From: Metopolophium dirhodum
Lineage: Eukaryota; Arthropoda; Insecta; Hemiptera; Aphididae
Direction: 5' to 3'
Length of the DNA: 64,000 nt
NCBI RefSeq assembly: GCF_019925205.1
Contig: NC_083565.1
Coordinates: 34,748,241-34,812,240, forward strand
Shown here: positions 48,082 to 58,690 of the stretch, piece after piece
Layout of the letters: every line of letters begins with the position of its first letter
How positions within the stretch are numbered: position 1 is the stretch's first letter
Position numbers and translations under genes: made by a program
The notes under the pieces: model-generated
What the model was told of the DNA's origin: nothing
Database searches by the model: none
Seen by the model: only the letters and a program-made list of their open reading frames with translations

Positions 48082-48440
48082 CAAAAAGTTTCAACGCCAG
48101 TATTTAGTAGAAAAAGTTTGTTAAAATGTGTACAGACGTTATTGAAGTTTTAGCAATATCCCTTCAAACCGAAAAATGCTATCACACATTTGACGTTTAC
48201 CCCCCCCCCCCCCTCCCCCCATACACACAACCACAATACTAAAATAACTTTTTTGCACCAATTTTTGATGCAAATATAAATTCGTCCAAAATTTTAGTGC
48301 AAAAAGTTATTTTTAAGTTTGTTGATGTTGGGTGGTGAAGGGGGTTGGAGAGACGCCAATGTGTAAAAAGAAAGTTTTTTAGTTAGATTCACCAATGGTC
48401 GTACAAATTTCAAACTAAATACTATCGTTAAAACTTTTTG
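48082..48440. mobile_element. Foldback element with poly-C expansion in one arm
   Basis: The outer arms CAAAAAGTTTCAACGCCAGT (48082) and, in reverse complement from 48440, CAAAAAGTTTTAACGATAGT match. So do the inner arms AAAATAACTTTTTTGCACC (48241) and AAAATAACTTTTTGCACTA (reverse complement of about 48314). Between them, the right arm's GGCGTCTCTCCAACCCCCTT (complement) corresponds to the left arm's GACGTTTACCCCC, which has expanded to a C14-T-C6 tract at 48200-48220. A further CCCCTCACCTCAACACCAGC copy at 48040 duplicates part of the arm outside the element. No coding frame. Confidence 0.6.
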
Positions 48441-49270
48441 GATACAATTATTATAGATTCTAGGTGGAGTGATACATTTATTTATTGATATTACAATGAT
48501 GTTTTGTTTTTGTGTATGTGTACCTAACCTATACTATATACACGATTTGCATAGTAGAAATAATGATTTTATTTACAACTTAAATATAGTTATAGATTAG
48601 GCTAGGTTAAATTGTGTTAGAAAAGTGAACCTAGTTGACACTATGGGTGGTAAAAAACAGGTTTCGACCAAATCGATTTTCATATTGATTCTAATTCCAA
48701 ATAAATAAACGTAAATACTTGAAATATTCACCAAATTTTAAAATAGCTCTATAAATGGTATAAAAGTATTTTGAATCATTTGAGCTATTTATAGACATTT
48801 GTAATTTTAAATAATTTTTTTCAATAAATATTGATACCAAAAATGTTGTTTGTTCAAAAATCTTGGAAATGAAATAAAAGGTTCCGTATTTTTACTTACT
48901 ACTGATTATTATTCATAGTAAATGTACATAATATATTATTATATTTCATATTATACACAAAGAAATTTTTAAAATATTTAGATCAATTTTATACCACGAA
49001 CCAACGATACTATATATTCATACCGTTCTATGATAAGGTCTGTAATGGCTAAAAAGTTCCCTATTAACAATAATAAATAATTTATAAACTCATCAATTAT
49101 TTAAAGTATAGTAAAATATGTAATATTTTCGGAATTAAAAAAAGAAATTAATCAAATCATCATATATACCGTCAAAATATACAATAAATACCGTTGAAAT
49201 ATACTAAATAATATATAGGCCATATTCGACCGTATTCGCTCAAAACCATATACCATGATTCATCAATGAA
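48441..49270. other. AT-rich noncoding DNA, nothing recognised
   Basis: No element termini or credible frames were seen. Confidence 0.5.
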
Positions 49271-49271
49271 T

Positions 49272-49340
49272 TAAAATTTAAGGGCGTTGGATGCGGCGAT
49301 TTGCTGTCTTTGTCAAACACACGTGGAACATAGGAATAAC
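49272..49340 (+). repeat. Terminal fragment of the TTAA foldback family
   Basis: TTTAAGGGCGTTGGATGCGG, CGATTTGCTGTCTTTGTCAA and ACACACGTGGAACATAGG align with the left arm at 61824 (TTAAGGGGATTCGATACCGT, GATTTTCTGTTTTTGTCTAA, ACACACGCATGACATAG). Only one end is present, so this is a solo or truncated copy. Confidence 0.5.
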
Positions 49341-49924
49341 GACCTAAGCGACTGGCCGAAATTAAGGAACTTCTAGTTGTTCGATTTAAATAATGTAAAG
49401 ATGTTTAAACTAATCAAATACCTACCGGTATAGGCACGAAATAATTTAATTTTGTAGATAATACATATTATTTTTATTTTGCGTATACCTTCTTACTGCT
49501 ATAAAGGTGAAGGCAACCGAAAGTATATAGTTTAATTAAAAAAGACATTTAGTCTCCGTGGCACAATTACATTTATACTTTCCTTCAAGATGACAAAATT
49601 ACCTATGAAATAAGCTCAAGAATTTTTTTGTTTTTAATTCAACATAAATGATTTTGTTTGACGTCAGTAAATCGAGAAATTTTCAAATTTCCAAAGTGCC
49701 AAATCAATAGAATAGATTACAAACCATTTTATTTGATATATATATTTACATTGATATACATTTATTTTGCCTGCCTTGCCTATGTCTCTGTAATGTATAC
49801 AGGTACTATACGAGTATGATATTATGACCGTAGGCAAACCTTAATGCTGCGTATAATATATTATATAGGTATGTACCCCCAAATAACAATACAACATAAC
49901 TATTGGGAAAATAATAATAAACGG
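49341..49924. other. AT-rich noncoding DNA, nothing recognised
   Basis: No features were seen. Confidence 0.5.
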
Positions 49925-50425
49925 ACCTCGGTGAGGCGGCAGTGGCAACGGTATTATATCGATCGATAATTGAACCATCTTTACCGTTTTACACATTCTC
50001 CGGGCTCGCGTTTCCTTATTCCCGTCACGTGTCTGTCGAACGCCAGCTATTTATTCGCGAGCACGCGCGCGCGTGTGCATGTGGCCATAGCCCGGACAAG
50101 GATGTCAGTTGGCCGGCGGAGAGTAGGAAAAACTGCTTATAAATTGTTGGACTATGACGGCGGCGAGGGACGTGATGCGTTACCTACAGCGCGCGGACGA
50201 CAGAAGAAATGTGAGAGAGCGCGCGCGCACGCTACATAAATCAGCAGCGCCCGTGCCCTTTTATTTACACTCGCCGCGTTCTCGAAGAATACAAATAACT
50301 GACAGTTTTGCGTGTGAGTGTTATCTCCGGGGGAGAGGAGTATTATTGCCATGTGCGAGTATGAGGGCTGGGGAGAGAGAAAATAAGAATAAGGTTCAGG
50401 GCTTTAGGTGTTGAGGTAGGCGTAG
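49925..50425. promoter_or_regulatory. CpG island, candidate promoter or regulatory element
   Basis: This is the most GC- and CpG-rich stretch of the window (CGCGAGCACGCGCGCGCGTG, GGCCGGCGGAGAG, GACGGCGGCGAGGGACG, GAGAGAGCGCGCGCGCACGC). It contains a CACGTG E-box (about 50026), a TTATAAAT TATA-like box (50137-50144), and GAGAG clusters at 50210-50220 and 50370-50380 of the type bound by GAGA factor in insects. Several open frames on both strands (66-89 codons) overlap each other, as expected from few stop codons at this composition. None has a recognisable domain, and I leave them uncalled. A promoter or 5' untranslated exon is the best reading; direction is undetermined. Confidence 0.4.
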
Positions 50426-52161
50426 CAGACGGCTATTATAGCCTATAGGCACAGCTAGTATATTATCCTTCTTGAAACGAGACGTTTCGAAACAAAGGAA
50501 TTGCGACGAGCCCATCATGTTACAGGAATCGCGGTAAGAAATTAATACGTGGTCTCTCGAACCATCCAGGCACCAATCATAACAATATACAATATTATTA
50601 TAATGGAATTTATACGTTATCATCACTGGGTATTGTGATCACTATCACAAATACACATATTATTATTATGCGCAATGATCATATAGTGAATATCGTATAT
50701 ACATGTAAATAATGTATATATATTATAATAATATATATATTGCACGTTATTGTATAATGTGCCTGGTATACGCAATAAATTTTAATACGATGTAACTACT
50801 GCACAAATACGTTTTACGTTTCCCACTACCCCTTCATCAATACCCAATACGCGTTTCGTAATGGGCTTTACACGTACAACCTGCTTACGGTCATGGAAGA
50901 ACTCGGTGCTCTCGACAGTATTGTAGGTCGAAGGCGTAACCACGCTCCGTCTCGTATAATTAATAATTAATACAGATTTACGCTATCGCGTTTGCATATG
51001 TTCATGAAACATACAATAGAATAAACTCATTCATTCGTACAATATAGAATGGTTCTTTTAAGTTAACACAAATTCTTTATCAACTGTTGCGTTAATTTAA
51101 TAATTATAATTATAGACACCTGGTACATAACATAATCTTTATATTTTTACTGAAAAACTTAAACTACTTTGAAACTATAGTAATTAAAAAATAATATTGA
51201 TATCTCGAATGCATATTATAGGCTAGGCACTTTAAATTGTTTCATCAAAGTTACCTAATTTTTTTACAATACCATAAAATTTAATGTTGATTCTTTATTA
51301 GGTGGCTAAGGTAATAATGGTTATTGGTAAAATGGTATTCGATTGTTGACATTAATATGTCTTATGTATGGTGATTAAAAAAAAATTCAATGTTTTTTGG
51401 TGATCTTCTCGTAGCGGCATAATAACTGGGTATTTGAACCACTCCCTATAACAAGCGTCCCTACAATGGTAGGTATCAGCGTATCGCATGAATAGTGTGA
51501 ATTTAGGAGTTGAAATTCATCCCCCGTCATCCTTTTTGGTTTTGGACGTTTACAAACTCAACATTTTGTTTCATACCTACTAAATGATTGTATGTTAAAA
51601 TTAAAATAATGAACTATGTTTGCCAACAATTTTGTTTTTTTTTTTTTTTTTGGAGCGTGTCATTATAGATTTCCAATTTATGTGTATAAAAAGATAGTTA
51701 TAAGAAAAAGTTATTCAGCTCTTGTGAATTATACCTACACCAATTATTTCAACCAAAAGTGCACCTAACTTTAGAGGATCATTTTCAGAAAACTAAGCTT
51801 TACTAGAATCCGTTAAAAAATATAGTTTTAACCATTTGAAAAAAATAAAGTTAATTTTGATATTGGTACAACTGCGTGTTTAAAAATTTTGAAATTGTTA
51901 TAGTAAAAAAATTTCCTGTTAAAAATAAAGAAACTAATATTTTTGGTTTATTCTAAATTCCATAATATTATCGATCCATAATAATTGTTAAAAAACCTGC
52001 ACGTAGAATGACTTAACATACACTCAGTATATTATATCTTCGTGCTAGGTTCTAATATGCCTACATAATATAATAAAAAATAAGAGTAGTATTTGAATAC
52101 ATATAATATACATTTTTAAATGTATGATATATGGGACGATATCATAATAATATATTATTAT
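50426..52161. other. Noncoding DNA, nothing recognised
   Basis: CpG remains above background to about 50965, then AT-rich DNA with an 18-bp-class T run at 51634-51651. No element termini or supported frames. Confidence 0.45.
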
Positions 52162-52211
52162 GTATACAAAATGCATGCATGGGGTCGTATACAAAATGCA
52201 TGCATGGGGTC
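52162..52211. repeat. 25-bp exact tandem duplication
   Basis: GTATACAAAATGCATGCATG-GGGTC occurs twice in direct succession (52162-52186 and 52187-52211), without mismatch. It straddles the left terminus of the 52.2-kb foldback element and includes its ATGCATGC end. Confidence 0.8.
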
Positions 52212-52962
52212 TAGGCCAAAATAGCGAAACAATTTACCGCGAATGTAAAAATCGCGAATCAATAATAGCGTAAATAAAAACAGCGAATTTCAAAATAAGC
52301 GATCATGCATAATAACGAAACTTAAAATTATATATCATTTTAAATATCTCGCAGGGAAATAAATTTAGGACAAAACCCTATGCAGGTAGGTCACAATAAT
52401 ATCGTTATACCTACTGATATCGTCAATATGCTATCTTAATTATTATTTAACTTATACAATGTCATATACTAATGAAAATAAGAACTTCATAAAAGGTATA
52501 GCATATAATTTGTCACTGAATGTCTAAATATAATTATATTTAAATTGAATATAATTATTTTATTTAAAATTATTATTATTGCTACTATAAATACTTATTA
52601 TTAGAACTTAACGATATTATAATTATAATGAATGTATTCAAAAAATATATAAGAGACAAATAAAACACTAAATATAATGATTTTTCATTTATATTGATCA
52701 CTCCATATTTTATTGTATGCTTTACTTTTTTAAATTTATTAATCTCATTTATAAACTATGTATATCCATTTTTTATTTTAACAAATATGTTTGATTTTTA
52801 CACTGTGCATATAAGCAACCCGACAGACAGATGTTTCTCTTTTCGCTATTATGTATTTTCGCTCTTTTTTACAATTCGCTATTTTTATTTACGCTATTAT
52901 TAATTCGCGATTTTTACATTCGCGGTAATTGTTTCGCTATTTTGGCCGGATACCGCATGCAT
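52196..52962. mobile_element. 767-bp foldback element with periodic GCGAA arms
   Basis: The ends are inverted copies: left ATGCATGC..., GGCCAAAATAGCGAAACAAT, ACCGCGAATGTAAAAATCGC; right, in reverse complement, ATGCATGC, GGCCAAAATAGCGAAACAAT, ACCGCGAATGTAAAAATCGC. The arms extend about 110 bp (52212-52322 and 52836-52950) at high identity. Within each, GCGAA or a one-base variant recurs seven times at 14-17 bp spacing. Left starts are at 52224, 52239, 52254, 52268, 52283, 52299 and 52315; right complements start at 52842, 52858, 52875, 52890, 52904, 52919 and 52933. The roughly 510-bp interior is AT-rich; a 69-codon frame (52694-52903) runs into the right arm and is a by-product. The superfamily is unknown; no transposase is present. 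Confidence 0.8.
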
Positions 52963-54940
52963 GTATAATATCATTGTAGGCACAAGGACATATTATATAT
53001 ACATATTTGTTCCCACTATTATTATACGAATACATGATAACTGCACTACAGGCTTATAGGTGATAGTGAAAGGAGATAGTTCCTACATGGGGTATTTTCG
53101 CCACCATTTTACCTAACTTAATACATATGCTCTGTATCGGGTAATTTTTTATCCACAAAAAATCTCATGGATCTGGTAATTCAGAACATAAAAAAGTATT
53201 GAAAAAAAATGTCTACGTGACCGTTTTACAAGAACCTTCCAGCATGGCTTGAATATTATAAACGAACTAGTAAAACCTTATTGATGCTCGGTTACGTTAT
53301 ATTTACGCACCGACGTGTTTTTATTATAGTTTTACTCATATTTGTTACCTACACAATTTTATACCCCACATAACCCTTCATGGTATTAAATTATTTTGAA
53401 ACATTGACATATTTTAACGTTCTAAACAAAATTTTAATAATTACATATAATTGATGGAATATAATATATATGTATGCAGGTTTATGTACTGCGCCCGCGG
53501 GCGTATACTCGTCATTAATGATATAGGTAAGTAGATAAAGTAAGTTTAGAACAGCAGATCTTCAGTAAGCAATATACATTATATTACAAATACCAACTTA
53601 CATACTTGTGTATTTTTTGATATACTTTAAAAGTTTAAAAGTAAACTTACCTGAAAAAAATAATTAAACAATTGTTAATAATTTCATTAATCAAAAATTA
53701 TAACATAAATTTGAGATAATATTTTACATATTTTCTCTTAATAAAATTATATTATTTAAAATTGAATGCATTTTATATAGTTTTTTCATCAGATCTAAAA
53801 TATTAATGGTTCAATTTGATTAATAATTTCAATACGATTTAATCACAAAACGGCTTTCATGAGGTTGCTTAGTACTGCGTACCTAATTTACTAATAGAAA
53901 CAAATAATTAGGTATACTCAAAACATACATCACTAGCTAATGAAATTATTATGGATACATTTCTAAGTGAGGACTTATAATAATGGCTCACTTTTAACTT
54001 TCACTTGCATTAAAAATATCTATAAAATAGTTATAAAATATCACAATAAATTTGCTTTATATGAATACAAATTTAAAAAAAAAACAAGGAACATTTTAAA
54101 TTTATAAAAGTGCACAAGTGCACAAAGCATACGCAAGTAAGATGTAGAAGTGAATAACAAGTCATCGTATTGTGTTTATATTTATTTGAATAATGTATTA
54201 AGAAAATCAATGCAATTGAAATTATAAAACCTACAGAAATACCAATGCTCGTAATATAATTTCTTTCAATCATAAAAAAATTGTCAAAAATAGTTAAAAC
54301 TCAACAAATTGTACCTACTCCAAATGTCCAACCACCACAAATAACTATGGGTATAGATCATTAATAAGTTTGATTCAAAACCAAATAGCGATATACAAAT
54401 ATGTGTAATATAAGAAACATGAATAATAATATCAATTATCAAATAGCCACCGCAGCTTATTAAGTTTACTTTATGTTTTCAGGGATAACTATTAATTGAC
54501 TTATTGTAGGTACCTATATGTTCTATGTATAGTGTATAATGTATGTATTATATATAAGAACGTCCGACGTATTATACGTATGAATTTAAAATTATATATG
54601 AAAATAATAAATAATATGACAACAAAATTTCACCAGGAAAGACTATGCAGTGTGTACAGGATTTTAACGATCAGAGTATTCACTTATTATTTTACCTTAC
54701 TCCCCCCCCCCTACTATATTGATTTTTATAAATTATCAATTGTAACGGTGCACACTTTTTAATGTCCCGTTACACAATATAATTCTTTTTATACTCAGAA
54801 ATAAAAATGATTCCATTTTGTCAATTTACGTTTACTCGAACAAAAGTATTTGAAATAAATTTAAGATACTAACTAAGTTGAAGTATTTGTATCTGCCAAT
54901 ATTTAATATTTATACAAACGAATAGTTTATTTTTTCAAGA
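52963..54940. other. AT-rich noncoding DNA, nothing recognised
   Basis: A 12-bp GC palindrome, CGCCCGCGGGCG (53492-53503), is conspicuous in AT-rich surroundings. CATGGGGTATTTT near 53087 and ATTTTATACCCCACATAA near 53358 face each other weakly. Frames at 54073-54273 (minus) and 54496-54762 (plus) lack support. Confidence 0.45.
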
Positions 54941-55189
54941 TCACTACCAGGGAAAATCTCCTTGTCGATACAACACCGCTATTCCGCAATAATACCTAAA
55001 TACTCCCAAGAATATCCCGAAGAATTCGATAAAATATCTTATAACGAATGAGACACTGACAAAATCTTAAAATCCCTTATGCGTCAGGAAATGCAGCCTT
55101 ATAATAAATTATTAATGCAATCAGATCCGTATTTAGGAAAATGACAGGGAAAGAAATACCCACTCAACACAGGTAGAACTTATGGGGTG
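54941..55189 (+). pseudogene. Decayed exon-like frame interrupted by two TGA codons
   Basis: After TTTATTTTTTCAAG (a 3' splice-like signal), a single frame reads SLPGKISLSIQHRYSAIIPK, then YSQEYPEEFDKISYNE, then TGA (55049-55051). It continues DTDKILKSLMRQEMQPYNK and LLMQSDPYLGK, then TGA (55142-55144), then QGKKYPLNTGRTYGV, before GTGGTAAAT, a possible 5' splice site. The composition is charged and mixed, unlike the F/I/Y-rich chance frames elsewhere. Both stops are TGA, one change from TGG (Trp), so G-to-A decay of a former exon is the simplest reading. I do not recognise the protein. It remains possible that the frame is chance. Confidence 0.3.
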
Positions 55190-56244
55190 GTAAATCGTTA
55201 TGAATTTGTTTCTGTGTTAAAATATAATAATATAACGTAGTTTAAATATTTTATAGTGGATATTTAAAAATTAAGTATAATATTTATTATCATTGTTATT
55301 GAAAGTGGTGTGAAAGTAAACAATTGTATAAATGGTACTATTTTATTATTAATTATTATTATTAGGGCAAATAGTTATACACTCTATTAAGTATTAACTA
55401 ATTTTTAAATATGCATGCAGAAGCAGTCATACCAAAGTACCAAAATATTCCTTGAACGGCTAAAAAAAATTGTTGATTCTAATTATTTTGATATTCACGT
55501 GTCATAATATTAAAACCATAAAATGCACAAAAAAATAATAAAGATGCAAATCTAAGTTTTTTACATGTATAGTTAAAAACATATATATTAATTTTGGATT
55601 ATATTGTATATTTATATGGTATAAGATCATGTTAAATTATCAACAATTGAGCACATAAAAGATTATAAAATTAATGACCAATTTAAAAATTCTTAATAAT
55701 TTTGGGAAAATGTTTAAATACGCAACGAGAAAACGACATGTTGCAATAATAAATGAAATAAATAATAATAATTTTATTAAAAATACAAACTAAAATTTGG
55801 TTTTTATATTTTTACTGTATAAAACAATTGTAAACCCATATGTATAATAATACCTCGTAAATACAATTTGATACAGATGTATAATACCCAATCACATATC
55901 TATAAATATCTGTCCTAATTATTATATTATAGGCAAAATGTAAAAAAACTCGGGGATTTGCACTTTTATAATTTTTAATTATTTAACGGTCAATACAGTG
56001 GACACCAACATATAGGGTTGTCATAAGTTCTGGTTTGGTCAGCACAATTCCAGTTTTCCAATTTTCCCAGAACTTAACTTCAATAATTATTATTATTTAT
56101 TGTGTCGATATTTTTGTAACTAATATATAGAGCGAAGAAAAAATGAATCTGTCAAACTTCTCAATTCATCAATCATCAACAATCCTAGTGTTTACATCAG
56201 GAGAAAAAGATTCTGAAGAACTAATAATACAACTACACTTGTTT
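55190..56244. other. AT-rich noncoding DNA, nothing recognised
   Basis: No features were seen apart from AT-rich low complexity. Confidence 0.5.
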
Positions 56245-56260
56245 GGGGGGGGGGGGGGGG
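56245..56260. repeat. G16 homopolymer
   Basis: A run of 16 G followed by TGGTGG. A 60-codon frame at 56243-56425 begins inside it and is not supported. Confidence 0.7.
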
Positions 56261-56757
56261 TGGTGGACGAATGACATTATTTTGGAAGTAAGGAGAAGAG
56301 CAAGCTCAGCACGAGCTCAGCTAGAGTTATGTGTCCTACGATCACTGGTCTGGCCTTTAAAGATTCCAAAGTCCTTTGCACATCACCTATTTTTCTTTAA
56401 CTGGAAACCACGATGCCTTCCATAGACATTCTCTAATCATGCATAGGTCAGCGATGGAAATAGTAAGTTTGTTGAGAGAGAGAACTTTTTAACCTTTAGA
56501 AGATAACACGCTAAGACGGATTTGGTTTTTACGAGGAGAGATGTCGATTTAGATTGAACGGGAGTCATATTTTTACAATTGATTTGTTTCTATTGATTAT
56601 AATTACTCCTTATAATTATTAGGAAATACAACCAAAATCACAGCAGAGCGTAGATATGTTTGTTACTTCTCATAACAAGGATAAGCAACAAAAACTACAG
56701 CAGAACAGTAGGTGTATAAGATAAGTTCGCCGACCCTACTCTTGAAAGTTATGACGT
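56261..56757. other. Less AT-rich segment, unassigned
   Basis: Base composition is closer to balanced than the flanks between about 56270 and 56760, continuous with the candidate exon that follows. No frame is convincing. It might be upstream untranslated or intronic sequence of that exon, or an old repeat. Confidence 0.3.
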
Positions 56758-56966
56758 CAGAGAAACTGTAAAGACGTAGATACCTTAATTAAGGTGAACC
56801 ACGATCTTGAAAATTCAGTTGATCCGCGGTCGTGGCAGCTACAGACGACAGACCAGATTCATAACGCAGGCTCACATGCAAGTAGAAAAGTTTATGCAAG
56901 TAAAATGACGGAACAGGAACTCAAGATAATACACAAACAGGAGCCAGGTAAACTGATAAATAACAA
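56758..56966 (+). CDS. Candidate exon, function unknown
   Basis: A frame is open from 56755 to the TAA at 56968-56970, about 71 codons. It reads RNCKDVDTLIKVNHDLENSV, then DPRSWQLQTTDQIHNAGSHA, then SRKVYASKMTEQELKIIHKQ and EPGKLINN. It runs straight into AACAA|GTAAGT at 56967, an exact consensus 5' splice site. A GACGTCAG at 56754-56760 could serve as the 3' splice site, with a weak pyrimidine tract. If translation begins at the internal ATG (56905), only about 20 codons precede the donor, so it could also be a first coding exon with 5' untranslated sequence. The hydrophilic composition is protein-like. No domain or family is recognised. Confidence 0.3.
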
Positions 56967-58130
56967 GTAAGTTTAGTTAATTCTAAACATTAAGACAATG
57001 ATTAAATTAATTAGAGGTAAAACTAAAACGAAAATAATCATTGGCATTTTTTTTACTATGGATTTTTATACAATATGTTATAATATTATATTTTTAAAAA
57101 TGTTTAAAAATTATCCGATCCCCATTGGGTAATATAAAATATTAATATTATATTACCCGGGTAAAGTCAAAAATAATCATCATAATATTAATTACATTAT
57201 CTAGATGATCGGATATTGTTAACAATAGTACAATACTCACAATTCAATATTATACGCAACGATGCAACACATATCATAATAATATAGTTAAATAGAATAC
57301 ATAATATACATAAACATGTAATTTAAGTTACTAGGTTATAGATTAGGTGTGACAGATGAAAAATACAATTTATCTCTTAAATCTTATTACAAAAATAAGA
57401 ATTAAATTTGAAAAACCCTATGTCAGAAATATGGATCAGTGCCATAATTGTATTTATTACATACTCAATATTATTATTATTTATATTATAATTACATTAT
57501 TATAAAATTGCATAGAATATTAACCGAGTAGGTTGGCGCGTCGATTAATAACTTTACGTATAACATATTCACGTATAGGTTAGGTTAGGTTACTCGTTAA
57601 GTATATACAATTCGCAAAAAAATGTATACAATATAATATTTCAAACGGATATCCGTCATTATCGCGTGAGACGATAATAGAATATACTAGGATATGCATT
57701 TATGTGTACCTACCATTTCTTTTCACTGAAACTGATAATTTCAGTCATGACTTCTGAGCACAGAAAACAATCAAAGTAAATCGAATGTCAAACTTTATAC
57801 TTTAATCACTGTGAAACGGAAGACTTACGAGAAACCCATCCGGATTCTTCCCCAGTTGAAATATAATGACGATTGCTGTTTATTCTGTACATCACTATAT
57901 ATAATTTAGGAGTCTATTGAAAAATAACGATGGGAATGATGCATAGTTATATACACTTTCCGTATATATAGCTATATGACATTCGCTGTAAATCTCGAGA
58001 AAACGTGTTTTTGAATAGTGTCTCGTGGTATAATAATATACAAACAACGTCGAAAATTCAATGAAGATGTGTTACGAAGCTAGGGTGAGTTTCTGTGTTT
58101 TTTCCCACCATTAAAATAATGTGCGCCATG
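56967..58130. other. AT-rich noncoding DNA with small hairpin and TTAGG tract
   Basis: GGGTAATATAA (57127-57137) and TTATATTACCC (57148-57158) form a perfect 11-bp hairpin. TATCCGATC near 57113 and GATCGGATA near 57205 are inverted copies that may bound a very small element. AGGTTAGGTTAGGTTA at about 57577-57592 is a three-unit match to the insect telomeric repeat, too short to imply a telomere fusion. No supported frames. Confidence 0.45.
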
Positions 58131-58690
58131 CCTATAATAATATCGTGCGTGGGCGGATAACGAGCGGACTTAACGCCAGGCATCTCGGAATAGACGTTAT
58201 AATATTATTATGTAGACTACTCTACAAAAAATACCGAGTGCAAGAGTAAACAGATAAAATGGAATAGCGCCAAAATATATTGTATATTTTTTTAATGTTC
58301 CTATCGCCTCTCGTCACAGACCTGTTTATCTTGGATTTCACCTTTGGTACGAAAAAAACACATAAACATATATAATACATATTTAATAATATATATATAA
58401 AGATAAAGCGAGTACTAAGGTTGGTGGGAAAAAGGAAAAATATATTTCGTCGGTTTTCTTATCTCTGGCCCATCCATCCACCGCGTCACCGAGTAACTGC
58501 ATTATTTACGAAGGGGAACGACGGCGAAAAAAAACATCGTATATAAGAGACTATATTATTATATATTGTATATAGTGCATGCGTTGGTTTTTGTGGTGAA
58601 AAAGAAAACGTGTCAAACGAAGCGTTTATAAAAGCATTACACACGCGCACACGCATGGTGCTGAGGAGCGGACTGAAGATAAAATGTCAC
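58130..58690. promoter_or_regulatory. CpG-containing block, possible regulatory sequence
   Basis: Composition is less AT-rich with many CpGs (GTGCGTGGGCGGATAACGAG, CCACCGCGTCACCGAG, GGGGAACGACGGCGAAAA, CACACGCGCACACGC). No frame longer than 60 codons and no transposon ends were seen. The regulatory reading is inferred from composition only. Confidence 0.2.

Noticed and set aside
49942..50414. Several overlapping frames on both strands in the CpG island
   Set aside because: High GC content removes stop codons. The frames overlap one another and none has a recognisable domain.
54941..55189. Mitochondrial DNA insertion, because TGA encodes Trp in insect mitochondria
   Set aside because: The translated sequence is hydrophilic and charged, unlike any mitochondrial membrane subunit, and no flanking mitochondrial tRNA-like sequence is visible.
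57577..57592. (TTAGG)n telomere-like tract
   Set aside because: Only about three units, too short to indicate a telomere or a fusion point. Similar CCTAACCTAACC pairs occur at 14207 and 45683.
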